Of a stretch of 64,000 nt of DNA, positions 23,367 to 34,200 are shown one piece after another. The notes below the pieces were generated by a model. It saw only the letters and a program-made list of their open reading frames with translations, was not told the origin of the DNA and did not search any database. Source of the stretch: Glutinoglossum americanum (lineage: Eukaryota; Ascomycota; Geoglossomycetes; Geoglossales; Geoglossaceae); assembly GCA_020080175.1 (NCBI GenBank), contig JAGHQL010000040.1, positions 62,001 through 126,000 on the forward strand. Reading direction: 5' to 3'. Position numbers and translations under genes: made by a program. Within the stretch, counting starts at the first letter, position 1. Each line of letters starts with the position of its first letter.

Positions 23367-25898
23367 CTAGCAGTATCTCCTCGCATGCGTCCATTGCTCA
23401 CCAGACCTATTCCAATACTCCTGCTCATCGTACGAAACCATAAACCTGGGGTCGTGCATCAATGGGCGGTATCTCGGGTCCCTACCCACACGCTGCGGGG
23501 GAACGCCCCAGTCCTCGCCGAAAAAACTTGTGAGCCCGGAGGTACCCTTTTCAACACACCACTCAGGCACTTCAACGAATGAACCAAACATTGCCCGCTG
23601 CTCATTGGGAGAATCAACGAGATATTCATGAAGCGAGCTAAGAAGGAGGATAAGGAGATGGTTGGCACAGTATCCTTCAGGAATTACGTTTTGAGGGCTC
23701 TCCGCGCCAAGGGCTGGCCACTGCTCGTTCTTGAGTCCAGAGTTCTCACTAAGGTCCTGGTCTGCAATGGCCTGTAGGTGCTTTCGGAGGTCGGCGTCGG
23801 GGCGCTTGTCTTCGTTCCACCATTGCGATGCTACTTCAAGCATGGGTCCCGTCCGGCGATTGACAGAGAAGTGGGCCGAGGTGCCAATAACCTTTTTATC
23901 CACCCATGTTATGCTACCTGGGTCACCTCCAATTCCCAGCGTTGTTGGTTTAGGCACCTCGATTGAATCATTGATCATCGCGGGGGTACTGACTACTGTG
24001 TGGATGTGGACTGGTCTCTCTTTCCAAGGCAGAGGGTCACTAGGGCCAATGCGTTCAATATTAGACCTCCATCTCGTACCAGATAGGGAAAGGGGCCGGG
24101 ATGTGGTGGGCGCCTTCAATGATACCGAGGTGAGATCCGGAATCGGCAATGCTAACGACTTGAGGGATGAAGAATCGAATACTGCTAGGCTGCTCTCTTC
24201 AGCCTCCGTGATGGCCCTCTGCAAACCCTTGAGAAGAACCTCGCGGCTACTAGCAGCAATGATCGGTTGCGTGTTCTGGGAGTATTGATTTGCTTTTGGT
24301 GGGGACGAGTACTGTCGTATTGGCTCCACACAGCGAACATCAGGGGATGCGTCTGACCCTGAAGCTATACCAAACCCCACATTATAGCTTGCGCGCTCGC
24401 GGTGATACAACTGGTCTCCCTGGTTAACCTGCTGGTTTAAGGGAAAGCTGAAGTTAGAAGGCGCTACGTTCTTATTGGAAGGCCCGTTTGAATCGAAATG
24501 ATACGCTGTCCCTGTACTTGCAAAATTGTTCTCACCACGCAGGGAACCATGGCCCGAGAAGAACGGGTCATGCTGGTGGCTTTTGACCTGGCTCTGAACG
24601 CTTCTTTCCCCGGATAGCCCGGCCTTTGCAGCCTTTTCAGCCTTTGCAACTGCATACCCGGCAAGCCGAGACTTGGCTAGCTGTTGAAGTGGGTTTGGGA
24701 AGCCGGCGAGTCGCTGAACTGTTTCAATGCCTCTTACGCCAATGCTCATTCCCCGTGCTTGCATCTCTTCTTCGATTTTGTCTTGCTTAAGAAGATCTTC
24801 AACCGTGAATAGGTTTGACAAAATTTGGTCGTGTGTTGGTCTACTTGGTGTTGTTGCTTTCGCTTGGTCTGACTGCACAGGTGGCTGGACACCCAATGCT
24901 GCGAGCGTCTCTTCCTGTGTTTGATACCTTGACCCTTCTGACTGCACAGAGGGTTGGACGCCTAAGGCTGCGAGAGTTTCTTCCTGTGTCTGCTTCTTTG
25001 GTACCGGCACCCGCATTGTGAATACCTTACGCGAGGGAATAGGCCATTGGATAGTTTCCTCACGTCCAACTGTCTGTTCACCTTCTAAGTTTGACGAATG
25101 CTGGCCACCAAATAGCGTTCCAGAGCCAAAGTGATGCATCTTGGCATTCTCTGGATATGAGAACGGAAGCCCAAGTGGCTTAGGTGCCTGTATGACCCTG
25201 GTATCTCTCCTGGGGTCACTACCGCTAGTGGGTGGCTGCGAGGAGATGAAGGATTTGCCAGCTGGTCCGAGTCCGCTGAAGTTGATCAATTTTGGCGCTA
25301 AAGGCAACGTCTCAAGGATTGTAGGATCCTCCGGCCCAGGAGGCAAGTCGGGATCCCACTCCTCAACGTCAAATTGGGCGTCAACACTCCACTTCAAAGA
25401 CTCTGATGACAACTTGGCAGGTTCGGGTGACTTTACGCGTTTCTGAACAGAACCTAGGGCACGCTCGCCGATAATAGACTCTATTCTTTGATTCGCTCCA
25501 CCTGATGCCACATCTCCATGCCCAGAAAGCCCAGAATATTCCCTGACCGTGGTGGAGGCCACAGAATTATTGTCCTGAGTAGATTCTGCATCTGCGAAGA
25601 GATCGAAGGGCAACCAAGCCTTTGCACCTTTGGTTTTGGTGGCAGGCTTGAACTTAGCAAATGGGGAGTTTCCTACGTGCCCTGGTGAGTTCAAGTTATA
25701 GTTGGGTTTATCAGTATTTACAGCCTCGAGAGCTCCAGCGGCCTCGTGCTCTGCCCTACGAGCTCTAGCAGCAAAAGGCGACGGAGAGGCAGACATTGAA
25801 GGCTGTGTTGAGATTGATGCTGATGCAGCAACGAGAGGGCGTTGAGTTGAGAGAAATTCAGCCGATGGTGGATTCCACGGCTCTGCCTGATCTGCCAT
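23367..25898 (-). CDS. Large unrecognised protein (about 843 residues)
   Basis: I do not recognise a domain. The first ATG in frame is at 25898 (MADQAEPWNPPSAEFLSTQRPL). The frame stays open about 28 codons further upstream without an ATG, and a CTTACAAACAG stretch there could be a splice acceptor, so a 5' exon is possible. The protein is Ser/Pro/Gln-rich and probably disordered, with a tryptophan-bearing acidic patch (FDVEEWDPDLPPGPEDP), a direct internal duplication (QTQEETLAALGVQP twice, about 28 residues apart), a predicted helix (FTVEDLLKQDKIEEEMQARG) and a Trp/Tyr-rich C-terminus after a hydrophobic helix (NHLLILLLSSLHEYLV). The length and single open frame argue it is a real gene. It could be a lineage-specific regulator or RNA-binding adaptor, but nothing proves that. 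Confidence 0.72.
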   Translation of the reverse strand: MADQAEPWNPPSAEFLSTQRPLVAASASISTQPSMSASPSPFAARARRAEHEAAGALEAVNTDKPNYNLNSPGHVGNSPFAKFKPATKTKGAKAWLPFDLFADAESTQDNNSVASTTVREYSGLSGHGDVASGGANQRIESIIGERALGSVQKRVKSPEPAKLSSESLKWSVDAQFDVEEWDPDLPPGPEDPTILETLPLAPKLINFSGLGPAGKSFISSQPPTSGSDPRRDTRVIQAPKPLGLPFSYPENAKMHHFGSGTLFGGQHSSNLEGEQTVGREETIQWPIPSRKVFTMRVPVPKKQTQEETLAALGVQPSVQSEGSRYQTQEETLAALGVQPPVQSDQAKATTPSRPTHDQILSNLFTVEDLLKQDKIEEEMQARGMSIGVRGIETVQRLAGFPNPLQQLAKSRLAGYAVAKAEKAAKAGLSGERSVQSQVKSHQHDPFFSGHGSLRGENNFASTGTAYHFDSNGPSNKNVAPSNFSFPLNQQVNQGDQLYHRERASYNVGFGIASGSDASPDVRCVEPIRQYSSPPKANQYSQNTQPIIAASSREVLLKGLQRAITEAEESSLAVFDSSSLKSLALPIPDLTSVSLKAPTTSRPLSLSGTRWRSNIERIGPSDPLPWKERPVHIHTVVSTPAMINDSIEVPKPTTLGIGGDPGSITWVDKKVIGTSAHFSVNRRTGPMLEVASQWWNEDKRPDADLRKHLQAIADQDLSENSGLKNEQWPALGAESPQNVIPEGYCANHLLILLLSSLHEYLVDSPNEQRAMFGSFVEVPEWCVEKGTSGLTSFFGEDWGVPPQRVGRDPRYRPLMHDPRFMVSYDEQEYWNRSGEQWTHARRYC

Positions 25899-26519
25899 CT
25901 GAGAGTTCGAAACTGCGGCAGAGCAAGGGGACGAGGTGACTGCTTGAATCTGTTTGTAAGGGAAATTCGGAGCTGCGCGCACTAGACGAGCGTAAGGCGT
26001 AGCGGCGGGCTTGGGGCCTAAAGGGAAGAGTGGTAGCTCGAGATAAATCGTATACTGTTAGAGCCTTAAAGATGGTGATCGTAAGTAAGAGTCAACAAAC
26101 TATAACACAAATGTTGGTCTGGAGCTTTCTGCACCAAAAAAGCATAGGTACTAATGGACTCACAGCGACGAGATCGCGACTTGCCACCAGCCGGGATGGC
26201 GGCTTGTGTAGTTCGGCAGCGGGGACGGCAATTGAGCAGTCATATTTGTTTTCTGTTTTCCATATTTATAAAGTTAGCAGTCGTACCGCGGACTCATATT
26301 GACCTACGGGCTTACGAAAACGAGAACTTGAAAGAATATTGATGGGATAACCCCTCGAATACCACAAAAAAAAATTACTAGAATACCACGACTCCGATTT
26401 TCGCCCGGTCACCTTTCAGGGGCATAGAGAAATTACCCAAACAACCACGACTTCTCGCCCTATTTGCTTGCATCTTATGCCGCAGGAAGTTTACCGGAGT
26501 ATGACGGTTACAGGCGTCT
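25899..26519. other. Intergenic region upstream of the large unrecognised gene
   Basis: No gene was seen. It presumably holds the promoter, and perhaps a 5' exon, of the minus-strand gene that starts at 25898. Confidence 0.45.
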
Positions 26520-26765
26520 CTCCCAGATGTACGCACCCTGACACAATGGTAGCAATCCTTGGGGACGGTGCCTATGACTGTGGGGTGTCTCTTTCAAATA
26601 TAGAAGCTATATAGTATAATGGCAGTCCTTGGGATATGCCTGTGTTTATCGGAAGTACCTCCCAGACATACTCTATAACACATCCTAGGTCCTAAGAGTG
26701 GTAACCTACGACTATCGGTATTCCTCCTCAGCACGCACAACCGGCGATACCAGTAAGGGTATTTT
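26520..26765 (+). repeat. Degenerate ~65 bp tandem repeat, array 1
   Basis: At least three diverged units begin near 26545, 26619 and 26683. Shared words include GGCAGTCCTTGGG / GGTAGCAATCCTTGGGG, then GCCTRTG, then a CGGRAGTACCTCCCAGA-type word and an AT-rich tail. The same word order recurs in the array near 29970-30160. No coding frame spans the units. Confidence 0.65.
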
Positions 26766-27154
26766 ATTAACTCCGGCATCCTAACAAGCATTTTGTGATA
26801 TTCGAGTAATTATCTCCTTTTTTCTGGTGGCGTGGTTATGGTTGTGGGAGGGGCTCTTTACCCCTATTTCTAACGATATCGAACAATCAATCAATTCTCT
26901 ATACTCTTGGTTGACGTTTGTTGTATGAAGAGATGCGTATTGTTTAAAACACAAAATAAAGAATCTGGAACCCAAATCCAAATGAATAGTGATAGATGAC
27001 GCGGGCAGCACCTTAAACTGCGACAACCCGCAAACCAAATATTGTCTAATTCCAACGAGGAAAGAAAAACGCCTCGTGGCTCCCAGGTTCCTCGCATAGC
27101 ATCCCCATCCTTCGTCATTGCTTCATGGAGTTCGGCCAGGGACTGAGATGGCTA
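26766..27154. other. Gap between repeat array 1 and the HNH-type gene
   Basis: AT-rich stretch with no gene seen. It is the 3' side of the minus-strand gene that ends at 27155. Confidence 0.5.
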
Positions 27155-28682
27155 TTAACTCCTGGTCCTTCGGATGCTGCTCATGCTTCTCAATACCGTC
27201 GGCGGACCCTTCTCAGCACAGATTTCACCAGAACTACTTGGAAGCTCTGGTACGCCGTCTCCCCTACCAACCGAATTCCCTTTACCCTCACCTTTCCCCT
27301 CGTCGCCCACTACGAGGTCCCTCTTTAACCACTTAAGGCATCTAGGCGTATGCTCGCACGGCCCCGATCGATCCCGAAAGCACTTATTCCGCCTTATGTT
27401 GACAGGACCCGGTTCGACAGTATGGTGAATAGGATTAACGCATTGCCAGTTTCCGCAAAGGTGGCTAAGGTGCCACCCCAGCTCGATGAAACCATGCTTT
27501 TGCTCATCCGTGATTTGCTCGTAATGAATGAGAGCAAGTATACCGTAGTTAATACCAATTTTGTGCCAGAGCCCGTTATCATCGCGCCAGTTGAAATGGC
27601 GGGAGATGGTGCCTTTCGACTTTCCGGGGTCTGGACAAATCCAGCACTCTTTAGGCAGGCGCGATGGGTCGAGTGAATTCTGCATCTTATAGACGGAACG
27701 CTTGACTTGTATACTTACCCAGTAAGAGGGCTTTTGAAACAGCATTCGCTTTCTTTCTTCGCAGGTCATTTTATCGGCTAGCTTCTTTACCACGGAAAGG
27801 GAGCACTCTCTTTCCCCCACCTCTCCGTCCCCTCCGACCTGCATATTCAGGAGCTCCCGACCCTCATCACTCTCAGAGCCGCGGGATTTGATTCTATTGT
27901 TAAATGCAGGCGCTGTTCTTTCACAATCGCTAGTAGATACCGGGTCCTGTTGTAGGCGGGGTTCTGCGATGTTTGGAGATGAGGTACGGTGTTTTTCGTT
28001 TGGACGTGCAGGGTGTGACATGTTGGAATCTCCATCTTCTCGTTCTTGAGTAGAGGCTGCTATAGCTTTCGATGTCAATTCCCCCTGGCGCCTCACAACT
28101 AGTGAGGAATGGCTTACTGATAACTCCATTTCCTAGTCCACCCTCCCCACCCACGACTGGATTGTGTAGGGTATCGGTCAAGCGGCTGATGCGTTGTGCT
28201 TGACAAGTAGGAAAAGGGGTTGACGATGCCCTGTCTAGATTGGCAGTGTCTTCGGCTATGTCAATATCTAAGGCGAAAGGCCGATCCCTCGTCCCTCGAC
28301 CCTTAATTTTGAGGCCGGCTAGTACTTTATCATCTCCATCGCTAGGGATGACCTCAATAAATGCAAATGATCCAGGAATAAACTCGTAGGGTCGCGGTGC
28401 GTGCCTCTTAGATTTTGGTTCCTCAATTCCACCGGCTGGTGACCTCCGTTTGGTGGCCTTCGGTTTGTTGACTGTCGTAAATGCATTTAAACCTTGTTGC
28501 TCTCCGTCGTTCATGTGGCAGATCCAGGTGCAGGCATAGCCACTAGGGTGAGAACATTTAGGCGCTTGAGTGAGTGCATTCTCTTGCAGCTGGGTAATTG
28601 ACCGAGTGGCTGACTGGCGAAGACTAGACGGCCTTGGCGGCTCTCTTCCGCAGAAGTGAGACGAGGAAGCAAGGCCGGGCAT
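27155..28682 (-). CDS. HNH / His-Me-finger domain protein (homing-endonuclease zinc-loop type)
   Basis: The C-terminal part carries the zinc-binding His-Me-finger pattern seen in homing endonucleases and in expanded fungal families: ECWICPDPG, then GINYGILALIHYEQI, then GWHLSHLCGNWQCVNPIHH, then VEPGPVNIRRNKC and GPCEHTPRCLKW. The Cys and His residues expected to hold zinc and metal are in place, so it may be active or a domesticated DNA-binding protein. The N-terminus (from ATG 28682) is Ser/Pro/Lys-rich with no domain. The reading frame changes around 28100-28210, which implies an intron; GTCAAG at about 28206 to CTAG at about 28100 fits in phase, but other choices exist. A 42-nt intron with a GTAAGT donor at about 27719 is likely just before the zinc region. 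The exon limits of this model are uncertain. Degenerate ~65 bp repeats lie on both sides. Confidence 0.65.
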
Positions 28683-29960
28683 TTCTATCGAACTCGGGCT
28701 CACAAGAAAGTGGGCGGAGCCAGTAATGGCCGAATGGTTGAGGATAAGTAAGCTTTTAGACCTTTAAAAAGCGAAGCACCATTTCCATTTGGGAGGTCTA
28801 GCTCTCGAGTCTGCAATCCATCAGCAATGTTGTGACCCAATAAGGTAGGAGACGCAGCAGACCAACCTATGAACTTCTTGGAGTCTTGTAGGCTAACCTA
28901 TTGAGTCAAGAACCTTATTGCCTTTCCGCTCACCTCAAGAGTGTCCCTGGATGTATCGTGTATTCATGGTGCTTTCATAAGAAGCCCACATAGCGATTTC
29001 GCGCCTCCGGCGACGAGACAGATCACGCGATGGTGGTACCGTAAATCTAATATAAACTCGAGCTCCAAGCTCAACTCCGCTATCGGTAATGCATAACTAG
29101 CATTTCTATGCAAGTCCGATACAGGCAAGTTCGATACAAACAACACTGCTGAGTTCCAAAGACAGGTCTGCAAGGGCAGCAGCCTAATAGCAATACCGAT
29201 TACTGCATTTATATTAGGCTGTAATTTGTTCACTGTCCTGTCCACAGTAAGTTAGTTAGTCGTTTGAGGAAAAGAATTTCTTGAGTCACCATCTCTTCTT
29301 CAAACTCCAATACAAAGGGGTCGGTATCCGGCTTTGCCCCTACCAAATCGTAGTATTCTCTCTGGTCCACAGCGCTCTCTTGATACTTTTGAAGAAATTC
29401 ATTGGGTTGTGGTCGGCCGCTATGATGTTGCCCCGTAGAGGCCACAACGAACCGTGCAGGCTATGCTCGGGGGCCTCTAACCCCTATTCCGTAGCTGTGC
29501 TGTAGTTGCTCTCTACCATATAAGTTGGCTAGCACCCAGGCAGCGCCTAAACGATTCAATAGAGCCGTTCCTTACATTTTATGTCCATCTCGTTCTCATT
29601 CTAAAATGACCCACGCCGCGCTGTGCTCGCGCGTGCAGGCTGAGCCGGCGACTTGACGGGCTGGAAGAGGGGATGTTAAGAAGTGGGTTGGACGGGAGGA
29701 GGGGACCCTATTTGTGAACTTTGTTGTGGTACTCAGGTAAATAAGACGAAAGGTCGTGGTGTCTAAGGACTTCATACTCTAGCTCGATGGGGTATCTCAT
29801 TTTCTGGTTATCGGAGAATTCGAGAGAATTGGTTCGAAGGAGAAGGAATTGATGCTAGTGGTGAGGTTTGGGGCATAGCGAGAGACGGGCTTCGGGTTGG
29901 TCGCTGATCGGGTTGTGGATGCGATGTCCATGGCTTATGGGGTCACCTCCGAACGTGTGC
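28683..29960. other. Gap with one protein-like fragment
   Basis: A minus-strand frame at about 29230-29445 reads EFLQKYQESAVDQREYYDLVG and VLEFEEEMVTQEILFLKRL, which is plausible coding sequence but lacks an ATG and a partner exon. It may be a remnant or a missed exon. Nothing else was recognised. Confidence 0.4.
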
Positions 29961-30165
29961 GCGCCGCGATACGACGGCGGTCCGTGGGGGAGTGCCTTTA
30001 TGTGAGTCCCTCCCGAACAGATATGTTACGGTGTGACGGTGGTCCTCAGGAGTGTGTGTCCGTAGTCGTTGGGAGTTCATCCCGAATGGATACACTAATG
30101 TAATAGCGATCCTCTGAAGGGGTGCGCTTGTTGTTGAGAGATCCGTTCTTAGCATCGGCATTATT
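29961..30165 (+). repeat. Degenerate ~65 bp tandem repeat, array 2
   Basis: Three diverged units start near 29971, 30036 and 30103. Each has a CGGTCC/TGGTCCTC/CGATCCTC word, a G-rich GTG word, then GTCCCTCCCGAACAGATA or TTCATCCCGAATGGATA. The unit order and words match array 1 at 26520-26765 in the same orientation. Confidence 0.65.
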
Positions 30166-31269
30166 TCGCACCTTGGCTTGCGTGGCGTTCTGGTAAACTC
30201 TTTGGGGTATCCCGGAAAATAAAAGGAAAGCCATAGCACTTGGAAAGCTATCTCAAAGTAAATAAGGTAAATAAGGGGGGAGACTAGGTAAGGGTTCAGG
30301 CTAGATATCTGGGATATTAGCCAGTTAACCCAGTGATAAACTTATCTGCATGCAGACCGCTCTGTTTTCAAGTCGTCCCCTCTTGATTCCTCCTTATCCT
30401 AGTCTCCTCGAGCTGGCGATGATGTTGAGCACAACCGTTTAACAACCCCTATCCCACATGCCCGCCTTGCGCCTTGTTCCTAAATTGCGACTCGCCAATA
30501 AATTCCTAGAACAGTGAATCAATTTCCGAGCGTTAGCTTGAAGGATGGTTAGCCTACGCAATCAACCGTCAACCGTCTTTGTGGGCTAGACTAGGCTGGA
30601 AGGGTAGAGGAAAGCTCAACATTGTAATGCTCTGTCTCGTGTTTCCTTATATTACTGCCAGACACCATCATGAAAACCATCTCCTCCGGTAAGCACAAAT
30701 GAATTTAAGGTGGTGAGGATATTGATCGCATTGACAATGTATACACATAACGTTTTTTTGTACAGAAGTTTGTTTAAGACGGGCGATCTATGCCCGAATT
30801 CGAAGAATAGCCTGTTGGGATTTTAACCCAATGCCGCACTAAATATTGAACGAAGAGGAGTATCAAATAAAACAGGGGGCCTCAAGCCAAAAAAAAAACA
30901 AAAAACAAAACAAAGTCTTGCCAGAGTAATAGTTGTCGAACTCGAACTGGATAAGGGGATTGCCGAAGATGATGGTTTAGATATAGCACAGTCCGCAATC
31001 CCAAACCAAAAATGCTTTGGCAAGGAAGCCGAGAATAGAACTAGCCCAGGGTTGGTGAAATATAATTAGTGAAGGCACCCAGAGGATCGGAAAAGCGCAA
31101 GTTAGAAAGAAAACGATAACAAAATCAGACCCAGAACACCTCATAAAGGATAAGTTCATCGTCAGCCATCGAGTAGAATATCGATATGCGCATGTACGGT
31201 TCCTTCCTCCTAGCCGGCCGGAGCACCCGCTGGGCGAGTCGAATCTTTCAAAGATTTGGATATTAGGGA
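30166..31269. other. Gap downstream of the Tea1-like gene
   Basis: No gene was recognised; short frames only. The A-rich runs near 30888-30912 are simple sequence. The 3' untranslated region of the gene ending at 31270 should lie here. Confidence 0.5.
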
Positions 31270-34200
31270 CTAGTGATGAGCCTGCACGGCTTCACTAGGT
31301 CGCTCCACTTTGTTATGATTCGACGCTAGCGGCTCAATTGGGCTTGCTTGCCGCGACGCCTTCTCCTCCTGCTCATCTAATCGCTGTCTCCATTTCGCTA
31401 GGCTGTTTGACAGCTCTCCGTTATCGCCACCGGTTGGTGTCTTTTCAAAGTCAAATATACTACTTAAGCGGTAATTGTTGCTTTTGGTGGTCTCCCACTG
31501 AGTTCGTAAGGCATCAAGCTCTGATGCGAGACTATCAAGGGCGACAGAGTTACGGTTGTCGGGGGCATATAGTGATTCTTGAGATATACTATCCCGAGTG
31601 TTTCTGCCAACCGTGAGTTCTTGTCCGCTAATGCCATTCAAATCGACCTGCCGGGACTGGCGCCTATAATTGTCGACCGACGTCTCAAATTGGTCGAGGA
31701 GCAACGACACCTTCTTTTCAGCATCCAGCGCCCGAGTTTCAAGCAAGGTGTTCTCGGTCTTGAGCTGCTCCAGATCAGCCAATGCTTGTTTGGTATAGTT
31801 TGCATACTCTCGCTCAGTCTGTGTGTCATGCTCCTTGTAGTGATCCCGCTCCTGCTGGGTGGCCCTGAGTTGGTTTTGTAGGTCCTCTATCTGCCTTTGC
31901 AATTGTGATACCGAGTCTCTCACTTTCTCCTGAAGCAGCCCAATCTCCTTCCTGAGCGACTCCCGCTCCCTTTCCCACTCTGTAGGAGCAGCTATCTCTA
32001 GAGATCTCGCAGCTTGGGCCTCTTGAGCTTCTTCCAACCCAACCTGAAGCCTGGCGTTCTGTGTTTTGTACTTCGAGAGCTCATCCTTCATCTTCTTCAA
32101 CATCTTCTCGGTTCCCTTGACGTAATGAACTGCCGACTGATAGTCATGTTCAAGTTGCTCCAGCTTCTCGCGGTAAAGCTTTTCTGCTTCCTGCTCCCGC
32201 ATCTCAAACGAAGCCTTAGCCTCGCGGTGAGCTTTTAGGCTCACCTCAAGCTGTTGCTCTAGATCACGCAGGCGTGACTGGTCGGGAGTTCCGAAACCAG
32301 ATCCAGGGCTTGGGATGCTCCGAGATCTTCGAGCATCCGAGGCGGATATGCCACGCTCGCCAAGGAGATCCTTGAGGGCGCCGTGTTGAACGGCAATCGC
32401 ATTGGCGTCTAGCTGCTGATTTGCGAGCCTTTCTCTAATTTCGGAGTTCTGAGCCTGGAGGGTCTGTGTTTCCTTTACAGCACTTTGCATCTGTCTGCGT
32501 ATCGTCAAGGCCTCTCTGCTTGCTTGTTCTTGGTACGCTTCTAGCCCAGCAATTCTTTCTTCTGCTCGCCTGAGCTTCTCGGAAGCTGTGTCCGCTGCAG
32601 CTTGACTCTTCCTGACAAGTGCTTTTGAAGCATCAACTTGGCCCTGAAGGATTACGACTCTTTCATTAGAGGCGCTTCCCACCATACTGTCAAAATCCCT
32701 GCTTGTCACTTTCCCGAGTCCGGATAGCACAGCTTCTCGATGCTTCGCAGCCTCTGAAGCATGCTGCTCTGAGATTTCTTCCGCATCCCTTAGCCTCCTT
32801 ATCGCCGACTCTAGCTCTGCGGTCCTTTCTTCATGCTCTGCTCTCAGTTGCAAGAGTCTCCTTTCTATACTTTCCCGTAAACCCCTCTCCTCATCTAACT
32901 TTCTCTCTAACAGCCTAACTTTTTCTTCCGATGCAGCGATTGCTTCCCTAAGGGAGGAGAGGATGCTTGAGTGTTCCCTTGAAGAAGTGAGGGCTTCCTC
33001 TAGCCTTGCGGTTAATTCTTCGTTATCCAACTTTAGAATCTTCGAGGTTGCAACAGCTTCCGCGCACGCAGCAGATTCTTCTCTTGCAAGCTTCTCCGTG
33101 TGGTGAAGTTCTGCTTTCAGGGTCTCTAGCTCAGACGCACTCTGGTGTCTATAGGCATCGAGTTCTGACACTCGCTTTTGGGCGGCAGTAGCTGACTCAT
33201 CGGCGAGTTGTCTAGCTTGTCTCTCGGATTCTATCTCGGCGGTTAAAGCCTCCAGTTTTATCTTGAGTTCAGATTGTGCCCCTAGCGCCGAAGCTAACTT
33301 TCGGTTCATTTCCGTCGAACGGTCGGCATCGATGCTTGCCATATCCCTTGACGAGACGTCAGGCTGTGGAGTACTTGAGTTGCTGCCACCATGCGCAGCA
33401 AGCTTAGCCTTTGCGTACACTGCCTCGCTGACAGCCGCATCTCTCTGCTTCTCTATTTCCGCAAGCCTCTTCGCTGTTTGAGCAGACTGGGAATCGATAG
33501 ACTCTTGCACCCTTGCAAGTTCAGCCCTCATAGCCAGGAGAGCTTCAATAAGAGGCCGTTCATCCTCGCCAAACGAGTCTGGAGCTCGGGTGTCGAGCAC
33601 TGGACTGTTTGATAGATTTGGTGTGTAACCAGCCCGTCGGGCCAGGACTAGTTCGGAGGCATACCACGCATTCATGCGCTTTGCTGCTTCAAGTTCTTTT
33701 GCCATAGCTTCCTCCTGCCGACTCGCCTCAAGTGAGGCTTGATTATCTGAGGGGGTCTTCCTGTGGTTGCTCCGCTGCCCCGAGCTGCTGTTAGTTTTCT
33801 GCTGCCCAGCCGGTGCTGTCCGCTCGTTTACAGAGGGGGCCACCATTGAGTCGTAAAAACTGTCACCGGACGACTGTTGTCGTGCTTGCCGAGATCTGGA
33901 TCTTACTGGGGCCGGGACACCATTTGTTGTGCCCTCTCCGGCAGTCTTGGGGTTAGTCGAGGCTTTCGGCGGTTGCTGCTGTTGCACCGGGCCCCTTATC
34001 CCGTTTGTAAGAGAGCCTTCCCGTGATGAGGGGCTATCTCGAGCAGGCGGTGACGTATTCTCCTTGTCCTTCTCGCTAGTGAGTGTTGCCACCCTTGTGT
34101 CTAGAGCGGGTCCGTATCCCTTTTCTCCCGGTCTTGTCGGCGGTGTCTTGCTTCTTTGCTGAGGAGGGCCATTGGCCCTCGGCGGTGGCGCAGATTGCTG

